From Eutrigla gurnardus (lineage: Eukaryota; Chordata; Actinopteri; Perciformes; Triglidae): DNA of 64,000 nucleotides. The translations under genes were made by a program, and so were the position numbers. Each line of letters starts with the position of its first letter. The stretch's first letter is position 1. The notes beneath the pieces were generated by a model that worked only from the letters and a program-made list of their open reading frames with translations, did not search any database and was not told the DNA's origin. This document shows, piece after piece, positions 35,197 through 48,030 of the stretch. Where the stretch lies: contig OY741276.1 in assembly GCA_963514095.1 (NCBI GenBank), positions 21,873,695 to 21,937,694 of the forward strand, given 5' to 3'.

Positions 35197-38100
35197 TTAA
35201 AGTTCAGTGGGTGATTTTCTTGGATTTGTCTCCTCCTCGTTTTGTGGGACATGGAAGTCCACGTATGGACACCTCTTGGTGTTGAGGCACACCAGTTTCT
35301 TCAACGTGGAGGTTTTGACGATATTGAAGCCCGTTTCTCCCCCAAAGGTGCTGGGCTTCCAGTAGTCAGGGGAGCAGATGGGGTTTCCCATCAGCCCTTT
35401 AAGGGAAAAGGGAGCACCCATCTCCACCATACTCTCACCAAATAGCTTGTCAGGACGCGCTTTCTCCAGCAGCATGCCGGTGTAGAACTCCAGAGCATCT
35501 ATGTCTCCATAGAGCTCCTCTAAATCTCTGGCCATTTCCTTGTCATCTGGTTGGAAAAGAGAAAGAAGCGGCCATTCAACTTTCAGGTTGTGAACCATGG
35601 CTTTATGATTATCATGTTGAACCATAGGTGGTGTGTCAAAGTGATTTTTCACAACAATATGTCTACTACTTTGTTCAATGACTAAAAACCTGTAAAAAAA
35701 AAATGCCATAAAATAAACATGCTAAACATCAACAAGTTCACATATTTTGAGCATGCTAGCATTAAGCTCTGTGCTATTTCACAGTGCCGCTGACGTTGGG
35801 TATTTGAAATGATATGAAACAGTTGCTTCATCAGACTGCAAACTGTTTTAACACTGAGGGGAAAGCTTAGTAGGAAGTGGCTTAGTAAAAGACATTTATG
35901 CAATGTTGTTTATAACCAGGTTTATATCAGATAAAAACATTTTTGTTACGGTTTATTACGGAAGTGAATGCTTACCACAGAAAAAGCAAAATACTGATCC
36001 AATCTCTGCAACAATAATGTAACATTTCTGAATTTATAACATCATCTGCTGCTCTGTGAATTTAACTGAGCTGTATTCACTGTGAAGAGCAACCCACACA
36101 TCGTTTACTGCAGTGACATGAACCCAAAATAAACTATTATGTTGTGATTTAATTGCAATAAATATAAGATAATATAAATGTCTGCTACGAGGAAGTGTGC
36201 GTTCATCCACTGCTTCTAAAGCCGCAGGCGAAGTGCTGGTTAGCAAACAAACAGCAGCACAGTCTCCCATAAGTGTTATAGAAGTCTGAAGTGTTTTGGT
36301 GCTTGCATAGGGACTGTAGCGGAGGAACTCGCCCACAGGGAGTTGTCAGTTAACTCTCCCGGTAAATCCTGACCAGGAATATTGGAGTAACGAGCAACAT
36401 CCCGAAAACGCTGGATGAATGGATTTTTTTTTTTTATCTCACTTCAAAGTACTTTAGAGGAGATTTAAAAATATTGAGATAAATATTGTGTATCACAATA
36501 CAACCTAAAAATATCACAATATTATCAATAGGACATATCACCCAGCCCTACTTGAAATACATAAAATTAATATTATTCCCCCTTACCAGTAAATTCATAA
36601 AAAGAGGCGTATGGCTTTAGGTTAAACTTCTTCCGGTATTCGTTAAAGGGCTGCACACGTGTAACTCGAGACTCTCTGATGACCATTTCTGCCACTTGAA
36701 GCACGACTTTAGGAGAATTGCGACCTCCACCAATCTGAAACACAAAAAATCAATGAAGTGCACTTCTGAACTTTTAACTAGAAGTTGAATATAATTACCA
36801 GCAAAGTTGAATTAAGTATCAAAGGTAAAAGTATCATCTGCAGAAAATGACCCTTGACTGATATATCATACCAAATTATATTATTATACGTCTAATTCTG
36901 AAGTAGAATGTTACTGTTGTAGCTGGTCGAGGTGGAGCTTGTTTTAGTTGCTTTGTATTTCTTCTATTCTTTTATACAATACTTGTACTTATGTACCTGT
37001 CCCGCAGGTTGTCGAGAGAACCCCTCCACCAGTTTCTCCACCCCGTAGTGCAGGAGGAGGGAGGTGTTGTACATGAACTGGGAGTATGGGATCTCATCTC
37101 CGTCGATGAGGAAGCTGTCGGGCATCAGCGGGTGCCAGTGGTAGAGGTGGCAAAACTCCAGAGCGATGCGGTTGCTGTACTGGAAACGTTCGTTGAAGAG
37201 CAGCGTGGGATCAAACTTCAGCTTCAGCAGGTAACCACTCAGATGCTGCACGTACTCTTCTATTATAATGTTGATGATTTCTCCTGGGGGACAAAAACAA
37301 AATGTCATCACTTGATGTCACACACTGAGCCAAACTTTTTCAAAATAACCAAAAATTAAAAAGAAAAGAAAAACTTGAAACTAGAAAAGACTCAGTTCTG
37401 CACTGAAGAAACATCAGTTCTTAAAATTGAGTTCATTCACAAACCTGTTGATGGTAAAAAAAAAACTGTCAGTTTTTTATTATTTAGAATATTTGTATAC
37501 AATACATGTTTGTTCAAATCATTCTGTCACAGAGAAAGAGGTTTTGCAGATACTGACTCAAACGTATGCTAACTACTGCACTACTACTAAACTAAACGTA
37601 TGCTAACTACTGCACTACTACTAAACTAAACGTATGCTGCTGACACCCTCACCAATGATGATGAGTCTGGCGGTCTGGAAGAGCTGCTCATCATCCCAGG
37701 TGGGATGTTCTGCCTTCAGGATGTCACAGACTCTGTTATGCTCCCTCAGCCATATGGTGGCGTACATGGTGAGGCCCGGCAGGAGGCCAAACATCTTGTG
37801 ACCAATGACCAGACGCTGCTCTGGAGGGGAGTCTTTAGGATAGATCATGTGCACAGGGACCTCAGATACAGTAGGAGGGTACACCTCACCCTTAACCACC
37901 TGTGAACAAAAATGTTAATGCTGAAGAATTTTGAAGACATGAATCGGCAATTTAAACTTTTGACTAAGTTCCCTTTTTCAGCAAACTTAAATTCGTTCCA
38001 TGATCAGCTTTGTTGTGCAGAGGTCACGGCACACTTTTGAACAGCATGCTGGTTGCAAAAATAGGCCTGCTACAGAGTGGGCATCCTCAAGCAGAGTGGC

Positions 38101-41100
38101 TTCTAGATAAAGATGGCTTCAGGAAGTTCCCTCTCTGATCATAAGAATGTCACGAGAGGCATGATAACATGATGTCTCTCTTATCTCTCTTCAACCACAT
38201 TATCACCATCTCTATCTGGAAGTAATCAGAAGTGAATGTCACACAGGAAGTAAAAGCTGTTTATGGCCGACATCCTTTAGAGATACACGATGCAGCTGTT
38301 GGTTAATTATCATTATAACGGATATTTCATAGAATAATGCAAGCAATGGTCCAGTCCATATAGATAGAAAGTCTGAATTTACAGGAATAGTTTGATACTT
38401 GGATGAGAAGATTGATACCACCCTTGTGTTTGGACAGTAAATATGGATCAACAGCCAGCAGCTGGTAAGCAGAGCCTACAGTTCTACTAAATTCAACACT
38501 TTTTAGCTTAGTGGCAGCTGCTTACGTACATGAGAGGAAGGCACTTTAAGGAATAATTTGCAAGGCTATTGTATGAAGGCTGGGATACGGTATTGAGCTA
38601 TGGATTTGATACATGCACAGTATAACTGGAGCTGCGATGTTGGAGGGCTATAGCAGACGGCACTAGAAATAATGGCATGTGTCTGCTCAGGTGCTCTTTG
38701 GGTGTTTCTAATTTAACCATTTCTTTATCACCTGATATTTCAGCTTTCCATCTTTATGAAGTCGGAGGTGAAACTGTCGCATGAGGTCATCTCCATAGAT
38801 ATTGCTCGCATCTACCTGGTGAAGAGAAAAATACATAAATGTGTCAATAAAGTCAAAAGTCAAACACATTCACAAACAGCAATTGATTGTTAAAAAGGTA
38901 AGCTGTATTTATTGTTTAATGATAATGAAGTTGTAAGTAATTAGTATGCGCTTCACCCCATGTCCTAAAGCCTTGGTGAAGCCACCTTGAACTGCACGGT
39001 CCGTGTTGAAAAACTGGTGGGTGAAGTGTTGGGCCATGAATGCAAACATCAGATTGGTTCCCTGAGGGTCCGGCCTAAATGTCTTTCTCTTGAAAAACCT
39101 TTCATTCAACACTTTGGGATCAGGAAGATGAGGTTTACCTGCAGTGAAAAACACATTCATAGATTTCCTCAGGAGCACTGTCATCAGTGTGTGGTTGTGC
39201 AGCCTCCTGTTTCAAGGCATGACTAGAGAAAGCTCTTGATTTAGGTAACCTTGAGATGGGGGAAACTCTGGGTTTCAGTTCCAGAAAAAGAGTTGACCTA
39301 AACTTTGGGTCATATACAGTCAGTGTTGGTAATAACAGCATTAGAGTATAACAGCGTTACTAACGGCGTTATTTTTTCAGTAACGAGTAATCTAATGAAT
39401 TACTTTTCCCATTGTTGCAACGCCGTTGCCGTTACTGAGAATGTAAAGTTGCGCGTTACTACAATTTGGTTGAATGAAGCGCAAGGTGTCAGGCTTTGGC
39501 CAGTGCCACACATCAGCTGCCTGGAGAGAGCAGGGTGGGGATGATGACACCGTTGCAAATGCGGTGATGATTGGCTGGGTGGGCAGCTCATGCCCTGCTC
39601 ACCTCACTTCACCCTCTGACAACCAGACACTACAAGACAGCAACAATGGCGAGGAGCCAGGTAAATGTAAAGGTAGCGTTCTCAAACTGGAAGTACCGGC
39701 ACTACATCTCTAATTAAAATTAAAGGCAAGAATGTTTATGTTGCATGCACGCTACGCCTAGGAAAAAAGACTTTATCCACGTCTGCCTCAAGCAACTCCA
39801 ATCTTATGAAGCACCTCACATCAACACATGCTAAGTATGCTTGAATGCAAAGTGTGTGAATATTAATTTATTTTCAGTATTTAATATTGTTACTTTACGG
39901 AATATTTAAGAGTAGGATAGTGTTCTGTTTATTGTGCAGTAGACCTAATATACAGTTTTTTACCCAAGTTTACATTTGTGTGTCTTAAATTTGCACTTGA
40001 ATTTTATTTTTTATATTTATTTTTTATATATTTTTATTTCTATGCATATCATATGGCAGGCTGCCATCTATTGAGTTCAAATAAATAACAAATGTTCTAA
40101 AATACTGTATATAGTGTCATTTAATATAAACATCTTTGATGTTAAAGATGTTATAGAACTTAATAGCATTATAGAACATAACGAAACTAATTACTTTTAA
40201 TCGAAGTGCTAACTGAGTTAGTTACTCAATTACTTTTTAGGAGAAGTAATTTGTAACTGTAACTAATTACTTTTTTAAAGTAAGATGACCAACACTGTTT
40301 ACAGTGGTATATGTGTATAAAATAAAAAAGCAACGCACCAACTCATGTGATCTCATTGGGACAACTGAGACTGACGTGGTGTTAAAATTAGTGATGCTTT
40401 TCAGTCAGTAGAAAACAGCGAGAGCAGAGGCCTGTACTACCAAGCAAGTTCAACATACCATATTCATCATATTGAGGGAGAGAATTTGTGATAATTTAGA
40501 ACCTGGCTTCAGCCTCTAAGTTTGTCAAACCTACTTTCTGAAACAAGGCCCGGGTCTTACCTTTAGTTCCCATCGGCAAAGGGCAGTTTTCAGGGACCGG
40601 AGGGAGGAGACGCATGTAGTAGGAAGTGTTGTAGTAGGCCTCCCAGTTGAGGTATCCATACTTGGTATTGTAGGTCGGAGGGCTCGGAATAAGGTCGCTT
40701 CTGACTTTGGGAGAAAATGTCAATATGATGTTGAGTACAATTTTTTGCATATTTTCGGTATTTGTAATGAAATGTCTGGATGCCTAATTAATGTATTAAT
40801 CTATAATGATTTAAGGGATACTAGCTACAGAGCCTGCTATAGCGTATTCTCTGTTCCAGAGAGCTGTCTTTTAGCTGCAAAAGACAATTCAAAATACATA
40901 CATAAAAGTACATACAAGAAGCCACACCTTGGGCACTGCAAAGTATTTCTACTCAGCCCTCATGGTACTACAAACACGCTTGCAGAACAACTGTGTATTA
41001 ATCCACAGCTGAAAAATTCCCAACAAACTGAAAATTGCAGTGGCCAACTGTTTCGGGAAATACTTGGCTTGTTTCAATGAAAGAAGCTAAATATTTTTGT

Positions 41101-42809
41101 TTTAAGGAAACTGTTTATAGTAAGGACCAAAGGGTTTGACACAAAAGGTAGGGAAGTCAATAACCACAAATGTGTGCAGTTTTTTGCCCTGAACCTTTTT
41201 CACCTACCCGTCAGCACCACTCTCATGAATACGTCTCGCAGAAAAGAGCTGTTGACAAGGTCCCAGAACCACTGGAAGTTGGTGAGGAAGAATTGAACAG
41301 CTGTAGGGCTCGGCTTCAGCATGAGACGAACTCTGGACCTGAGCTCCGCTACGTAAAGAACAATAATACACTCTTTGTATCACTTATAAATACATTTGCC
41401 TTTGTACAGGGTTTATAAGTTGTGACTGTAAATAACTCATTTAATGAGGCTTCATATAGATCGCCTATAAGCCATTAATAAGAAAAACCTTTGTGTTTCA
41501 GGTTATGAATACATCCCTTTGGCTGGTGTTTATCCTCCTTCATTGTTATATTACATTTGCTTTATGTTTTTGTCTAAAGGACTGTTTAACCTTCTAAAAA
41601 AGAGCTGTGGGGCATTTGGAGCAAGGAGGAGGATCATTAGAATGTACATGGTTGGTTAGCATGGTGTTAATCTGCCCCAATGCCACATTAAAGTAACACC
41701 TGAGCTTATGGATACTTGGAAGGTTGACCAGATGTTTACTGGGAAGGCATGACTTGTTAAATCAACCCAGTCCACATGCCAATTTATGTCCAAAATCATA
41801 AAACCATATTTGTCTGTACTTACGAACGGTGCAGTTGTCTCCATAGAAGCCAGTGCGAGTGCAGTCACATTCGTAGCGATCTGTACCAAATCTCACACAC
41901 ACTCCTGAGTTCTGACATGGGTAGTAACAACAGGGATTCACTGCAAACAAGGAAAAAGATCATCTTACTTTATGAATGAATAATTGGAATAATGTAACCC
42001 CTGCTGAGCTAAATGGCTTCTAGTACAGATTGTGTATTGACAATACTGACACCAAAGACAAACGCAGCCGACCTGAGAGTGTTTCAAACATGTCCCACCC
42101 TAAGCTTATATTACTTTGCATCACCACTTCCCCAAATGTAACCAGTGGGGCAGCATCAGGGTTAAAAAAGGCCACTGCTTCCTGCCTTCATAACCAACAT
42201 CACACAGAGTAGTCTCTTCACATGAGCCGTTTACTAAATGAGGACTTTGTGGCGTGTGAAAAGTTCTGCTGCCTATCACCAACACCCAACCCCCTCCTCC
42301 ATATCTTTCTCTGCCGTTGTAATACGGCTTCCTGTCCTCCCTTCATTCTTGCAGAAGTTCAAAGTGATAAACACTGCGGGGACACTGCAGCTGTTTCTTC
42401 CTCATTAGATGCGAATGAGAGGATAGAAAAGCATGCCCACCCTACATGAACAACATTTTTTTAAGTATCTAAAAGTGTATGCATTCTGCTATGCTCTGCA
42501 TGTTTCAATTACTACTGGGTCTATATCTTAACCAGAGGAAGCCCAGGTAGCAGATAAATGTGTATTATTCATTGCACCATAACATTTACATTTACATTTA
42601 GGTCATTTAGCAGACGCTTTTGTCCAAAGCGACTTACAATAAGTACATTTGTCAAAAGAAGGAAACAAGGAAACCACAACGAATCATTGCCGATAAAGTA
42701 AGAGCTAAAAGTAGAACAAGTGTTAGGTCCTCATCTGAGTAAACTAGTAGTTCAAGAGCAACAGTGCTACGATCAGAGTGCTATAGGTAAGGGTGTTTTT
42801 TTTTATTTT

Positions 42810-42841
<32 letters not shown>

Positions 42842-43489
42842 GGTCATGCTAGTCGAGGTGAAGTCTGAACAGGTGAGTCTTGAGCCTTTTTCGGAAAATG
42901 GCAAATGACTCAGCTGTCCTGACATTAGTCGGGAGTTCGTTCCACCACTGAGGCGCCAGAACAGAGAAGAGTCTGGACTTTGCTGAGCGAATGCAAAATT
43001 TGCCTAATTATGTTTGAATTAAATTAGTCAATCTACACCACAAGAAGACATACTATTTCACTACTATTTCCCTCAATTTGTTCTCACTCTGCAAACAAAT
43101 GTAGAACTGCCTCAGACCACACGCAAGGACAAAAGATGAAGACCCGGGCGGTTATGTAAATGTAATAGACGCCCTTTAAATAAATGCATATCAAACAGCA
43201 TTCATTAAAATGGGCTTTAATAGACAGCAATATTTAAAACCGTTAGTTTAGTAATACATTGGCCAAATGTATTAAATAAACACAAAATCATATTCATACC
43301 ATCATATACTTACCAACATTTGAGTCATCAGCACACGATGAGTTCTCCAGCAGCAGCAGGTTGATGAACCAGATGGAGAAGATACCAAACCCTGCAAAAA
43401 ATAACAACAGTTGGATATCATCTGGATGTAAAAACAATCAAATTCAGTCAGCAGTTGTTTGATTTAATTATTTAAGAAGCACCTTTCAT
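35197..43489 (-). CDS. ptgs1: Prostaglandin G/H synthase 1 (cyclooxygenase-1), tandem copy B, 11 exons
   Basis: Coding exons: 43483-43489, 43314-43391, 41824-41940, 41208-41348, 40561-40704, 38957-39138, 38732-38815, 37653-37899, 36997-37283, 36587-36734, 35197-35546; 1785 nt, 594 residues. Exon sizes equal copy A except for 3 bases in the signal-peptide exon. Signal peptide from MKGFGIFSIWFINLLLL, EGF module, membrane-binding helices, then catalytic domain. Retained: Arg120 (VRSDLIPS), Gln203/His207 (AQHFTH), Tyr355 (SGY), Tyr385/His388 (YHWHPL), Ser530 (GAPFSLKG). C-terminus PTEL is close to the STEL ER-retention signal. Position 523 is Val and 513 is Arg, as in COX-2; 434 is Ile, as in COX-1. 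The first donor is GTGCTT, weaker than the others. After the conserved distal-side segment it reads VDASNIYGDD where copy A has VDAGHIYGDN. Introns hold a hAT element and several repeats. Appears functional. Confidence 0.95.
36030..36340 (-). repeat. Dispersed repeat, inverted partner of 52.2-52.45 kb
   Basis: The reverse complement of about 36040-36170 matches 52320-52460 ('attgcaattaaatcacaaca', 'tttattttgggttcat', 'agtgaatacaactcaattaa' with a few differences). Lies in the intron before the last coding exon of copy B. Probably a MITE. Confidence 0.55.
36440..36555 (-). repeat. 'agggctgggtgatat' type repeat end
   Basis: On the minus strand it starts 'tagggctgggtgatatgtcc' and runs into alternating ATATTG/CAATATT motifs, a common teleost DNA-transposon-derived repeat as I recall it. 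Only one end is recognisable. Confidence 0.4.
38375..38580. repeat. Palindromic MITE fragment in a copy B intron
   Basis: 'ttacaggaatagtttgatac', 'gatgagaagattgatacc' and 'acagccagcagctgg' are landmarks of the palindromic MITE family described at 725-1210. One arm only. Confidence 0.5.
39321..40297 (+). mobile_element. Non-autonomous hAT transposon, copy 2, in a ptgs1 copy B intron
   Basis: Terminal inverted repeats CAGTGTTGGT and ACCAACACTG. The flanking 8-mers TATACAGT and TTTACAGT match at 7 of 8 positions, the 8-bp target duplication of the hAT superfamily. It shares most of its sequence with copy 1 but lacks the LTR insertion and keeps an internal AT-rich stretch that copy 1 has lost. 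No transposase frame survives. It sits between coding exons 40561-40704 and 38957-39138. Confidence 0.82.
42578..43000 (+). repeat. High-copy teleost repeat with internal poly-G
   Basis: Starts with 'ttacatttacatttaggtca' and 'cagacgcttttgtccaaagc', then 'gacttacaat', and later 'aggtgagtcttgagcc', 'tcctgacattagtcggg' and 'ttcgttccaccactgagg'. I recognise the order as a widespread teleost repeat. A T-rich run and 23 Gs (42821-42843) interrupt it. It lies in the copy B intron before the EGF exon. Confidence 0.6.
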
Positions 43490-43626
43490 GATTCCCACAC
43501 GTGGATTGTTTTCTGAGAGCTCAAAACTGAGTAAGAGTTGTCTGAAGATTTAGGTTCAGAGTGTTAATCTGTCATGTCTGAGACATGGGTTAGCTGCTCT
43601 CTGCATCTATAGGCCTGCTGATCTGG

Positions 43627-43633
43627 TTTTATA
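43627..43633 (-). promoter_or_regulatory. TATA box of ptgs1 copy B
   Basis: TATAAAA on the minus strand, about 140 bases upstream of the copy B start codon. A start site about 30 bases downstream would give a 5' UTR near 110 bases. Confidence 0.5.
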
Positions 43634-43639
43634 GCAACA

Positions 43640-46090
43640 ACCAGGGATTGGGCGTGGCATTATGTCCTCTACTTCCTCCACTTATTCTGCAATACATTTG
43701 ATGAAGGTCTGCTGCCACTACCACCACATTGGATTTGATCATTTTTAACTACAACCAGTTGGCAAATTGTTCTAATGCATAAAAAGTTCTGTCTTCAAAT
43801 TATCAAGATTATTGGTTTAATGTATCATTTAAATCATTGCAGTGAAATAATATAGTATAATAGAATATATATATATATTATATATTTCATAGAATATGAA
43901 AGGATGCTAAAGGAAGATTTCAAAGTGCTCTACCTCCACCTGCTGGCAAATTAATATAACATCCAAGGTTTTACCTTTTAGAGTAAACCCCGTTTTTGTT
44001 TTGCATCAGCAACACCAAGATCCATTTTGCAGGAGGCAGAAATCCCATTGTAGTTAAATAAAGATAATTCATTGCAGACATATCTTGTACACAAGGACAT
44101 TGTAATGAAGGTGTCCAGTGCACAAGACCATTTAGGGTTACTGGGATATTTAGTACAAACATGTACTGTGTGATACACTACAGGTCTACTGAGTTTGGCA
44201 GATCAGGCTTCTCTATTAGAGCATCAAACTTTTGGAGCGCAATACCAAGTCATATAAGAGAGTGCTGCAGCTTTACTGATTTTAAATTGGCTACAACCAA
44301 ATCAATCATGGACCCACCACACATGAATACAAACACTTAATGTTGTGATATCTTGTTGTTGTGGTGTCTAAAATGTTGTCTAATATTGTTGTTGTTGCTT
44401 ATGATGTTGTTGCGGTTGTACAGTGAATATGTACTGTCTTGTAATTGTGTTTTTATACAACAGTTTTAATTTTCTCAACAGAGATGGTAGTCTCTGTTTT
44501 CCTGCCCAGGGACTACGGATGTAAATTAGCTCTGTAAAAGTAGCCCAGACATAAAAGTGATATAATTGTCATCGGTAAATGCCTTTTATCACAAACTTGT
44601 GACTGTAGGGCTTAATATTCATGAACCTCCATTGTTATTGTAAAGCTCTTAGAGTGAAGCCTTTTGTATTTGCAAAAAATATGTATTAAATCTAGTTCCA
44701 CTGGTTAATTGGAGTAAACACACCCTGAACCATTTGTCATGAAAAGTGATACATGTCAGGTAGCCTATCAAAAGTAAAATAATAGTTATGATTTAGCGAT
44801 ATAGAAAACTACATGACACAGACACCTTAACTTGCTCTCTCATGCCATCAAGCCTCTTGGGATTAAAGTTCGGGTTAGGACTGGAAGGACACGACTGTAA
44901 TCATAATAGATCACACCTGTTGCTGGTGCACATCTGTCTGGTAGTGTGCTAAGAAAGCCTTTGTTGCTGTAATGGATTTATTTTGTGTAGAGGCTGCATT
45001 TTGCAAACCCCCTTTGTCAATTTTTTTTTTTTCTAAGTACTGTGAGAGCGAAAGTGTGTTGGACTCCCTTCATTTCCCTTTTGGCCTCAACATTCAGCCA
45101 GACCCAGCTCCATCTGCACCTCAGTCCCAACTCTGTGCTACATAAATTCCTCTTTAAACGCTCTCATTCTTGAAAAGAATTGTCCAGATATTATCAGCTG
45201 GCTTCAGGTCCTCCTTTTTTGATCATAGAAGATTATTCAGGCTAAACCCAATATCAGTCAACATTAAATGATCCGCAGGAGCCGGTGTTTCAGTTGAAAG
45301 TTAACACGGTCACTCAACCAGAACACCGGTAGGTCTTGTTCATTACTCGTTAGTTTTTATTTCCCTCGTAGCCTACCTTACAAGAATGACAGATGTTAAA
45401 ATCTGATAACAATACTAACACGACTATAATACTACTATACTAGTGGAAGTTTGCCTTGACTCAGCAAAATGTTTCAGAACCGATGCTGTAATACACAATT
45501 CATTGAAGTTAATGTTAGCTGACATGCCTACAAGTTTCAATTATGAATAGATTGGACAAGATTTGATGGGGCAACGTTAGGAAAAAATTAGCAAAATACA
45601 TTTAAACACTTTAGCAATGAGTTACACCTAAAGTTAAGTTAGTAACAGCATATTAAATCACTGGCAGCAAACGATAGACTCACATAAAAAAGTTGTGTCC
45701 ACTGTAGTACCACAAAGGGTTGCCTTCCTCAATGTAAAAAAGACGATGCTGTTATTTATATTCTGATTGGCCAAAAGACTCAAAACGTCACACCAAAGAT
45801 GTTCTATTGAGAAGGAGATCACAACAGCTTACTGAAGCTGAAGGTCTCATACAAGTCTAACTTTCTGGCCGAAAGATGCAGCATATTCAGCTTTCGGAGG
45901 CATCCATTGTGCAAGGCATTAATCTTTTACTAGGTCACTTTAAAATACTTGCCAGCATTCTGAGCCACAAAGCATAATGAATTTAACATTGCTCTTATAT
46001 ATTTGGATCTTGGCTTTTAGGCAGATGGCTTCAAGGCTTGCAAATGCACTATAAGTTTTCCCTAGCCTCACGCTGATATCTTAGCTGCAA
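43640..46090. other. Non-coding region upstream of ptgs1 copy B
   Basis: AT-rich DNA with an imperfect AT dinucleotide run at 43863-43890. No gene or clear transposon end seen. It may include copy B regulatory DNA, but no specific site can be supported. Confidence 0.35.
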
Positions 46091-46099
46091 ACGTTGTCC

Positions 46100-46320
46100 T
46101 TAGTGAGAAGAGTTTCCAAAGTCCTAGACTTAATCAACAGTTCTTGAAAGCTTTGTCATAGGTGACTGCACATGCCTTGTGGTTCTTGGAAGATGTTTTG
46201 CCTCTCAGTCAACAGTTCAAGAACTAAGGAAGCCTCTTGGATCAGAGGCAAAATGTCTTCAAGTGTTCAAGGATTACCATGATTTTGATGACTGAGAACC
46301 TTTATAGACATACCTTTCTT
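46100..46320. repeat. Inverted-repeat element fragment
   Basis: 'gaagatgttttgcctct' near 46190 is the near-perfect reverse complement of 'agaggcaaaatgtcttc' near 46244 (15 of 17 bases). The surroundings resemble a teleost repeat with 'gaagcctcttggat' and 'atgactgagaaccttta'. Confidence 0.45.
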
Positions 46321-47438
46321 AATTATTATTTTATGCTGAGGCAGGGAAACACACCTTCAGTGGCTGGCAGTGCATCACAGGATTTGTGTTTTGGGGGAAT
46401 ATGAGGGGAGAGGAAGTCTTCTTTTATACATGAAGCAAACAATGCAGTTAAGTTGCCAGGTTGTGATCTTTGATACCTTCCCATGGAGACATTAACTCAG
46501 CCAAATCTATGTGGGATATTTGCCTGTTGAAGTAATTTCCTGCATACTGTAGCAATTTTAGAAGGAGTCTTGTTCACATGGAGAGGAGTCAGATCTTGAC
46601 TAAAAACATGTTCAGCTAATTCTTTTAAATTTTGCAGACCTCTCCAGTCTCAGAAGATGCCGTTTATGTTAGTCAATATTTTTCACAAAACATTTAGAAA
46701 AGTAATTCACTTTGTTCACATAGTTTTCACAAAACTTTAGGAATATAGCTCTAATGAGAAACATAACATTGAGATTCCTGATTAAACATCAGCAGCTGAT
46801 GAGTCTTGCCAAACCAAAAACCAACAGCAGTAACAAAAAATGGTTTATTGCCATGTGTCATGGTTCACATACAAACTGCATGAGCTCAGCTTCATGTCAC
46901 TTTGAGATCATATTCTCTTGTCTGCCACATCAGTGTGGTTAAGTGGAGCTGAGGCTCCCCGTTTTTTCTATATAATTAAAATATTTTTGACAATGTCTAA
47001 TATGAACCTCATCTGGGTGAATGCCCGTTGGTAGATCCTCACGTCTCATGCTGTATGAAATGGCTGTATCCTCACTGTCCTGCATTATTTTAATAACAGC
47101 ATCGCCTATACAATGTGTAGATGCTGTGGCTGCAAACATTACCAGGAGAATGAAATATTCAGGTGAAGGCTCGCCTTTAAGCTTTTTTTGCATCGTCTAT
47201 AGTTATAATGGTTTTAAATTACATAAAATTGCCTAGTTTTAGGTCAAAAACCTTCACATTTTTGGGGGAAGGACCCCCAAAACCTCTGGACCTTATACTC
47301 CTACAGGTTTTTTTTTTAACTTAAATGATAATTAAAAAAAAAAAAAACATCCACAGAGCTTTTAGAAAAGGTGCAGAATCAAAGTATCAATTGTCGTGAA
47401 GATTTTTTTATTAATTGTGAATTAATCACTTAAAAAAA

Positions 47439-48030
47439 TGTGACGGTCCGTAATGAATGTTCTGTTTACCTCTGTGTAGATGTGTGACATGTGGCTGTGG
47501 CTTCTAGCAAGGCTTGTGAGCCAATAGAATAGCGACGTTGGTATCACATGGTATCCCTGTGTAGTCAGGGGTCAAAAGTCTTGCAAGTTAGTGTGGAAAA
47601 AATGGAGAAATGGCTGAGTGTGACGGTGAGTGGCGGCATTTCGGTACCTAACACCACCACACAAAGTAACTCAAATGTATAGCTGCATGTTGCAAAATGA
47701 ATTCATACTACGAAATATTCAGCACTTGACATGACTGAGTCTGTCTGCATGTCACTCCACTCGGCCATGAAAACACAGGTTGTGCAATGAACTGGCAACC
47801 CCCAGGGCTCATGCGCTTTGAGCAACAGCTGTGTTGTGAAGTGAATGCAATGGAAGGGCGGAGTGCGAGTGCGACATCTAGTGGCTGGATGTTATCAATG
47901 TTGTCAATAGCACCTTTAAAACTCAGAGCGTGACCAGAAAATGAAATACAAAATAAAAAAAACATGACTATTGCACAGCATTTAGTTTGCCTCAATTCCT
48001 ATTGACTTCCAGTGTCCCTGGTCCGTCACA
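47439..48030. mobile_element. Candidate 592-bp element with short inverted ends
   Basis: The left end TGTGACGGTCC and the reverse complement of the right end, TGTGACGGACC, match at 10 of 11 bases. No convincing target duplication is visible and there is no transposase frame, so this is tentative. Confidence 0.35.

Noticed and set aside
23973..43489. Calling either gene cyclooxygenase-2 (ptgs2) because of Arg513 and Val523
   Set aside because: Both lack the COX-2 C-terminal insert before the last four residues. Both have the separate tiny first coding exon of COX-1 and lie divergent to lhx6, as PTGS1 does.
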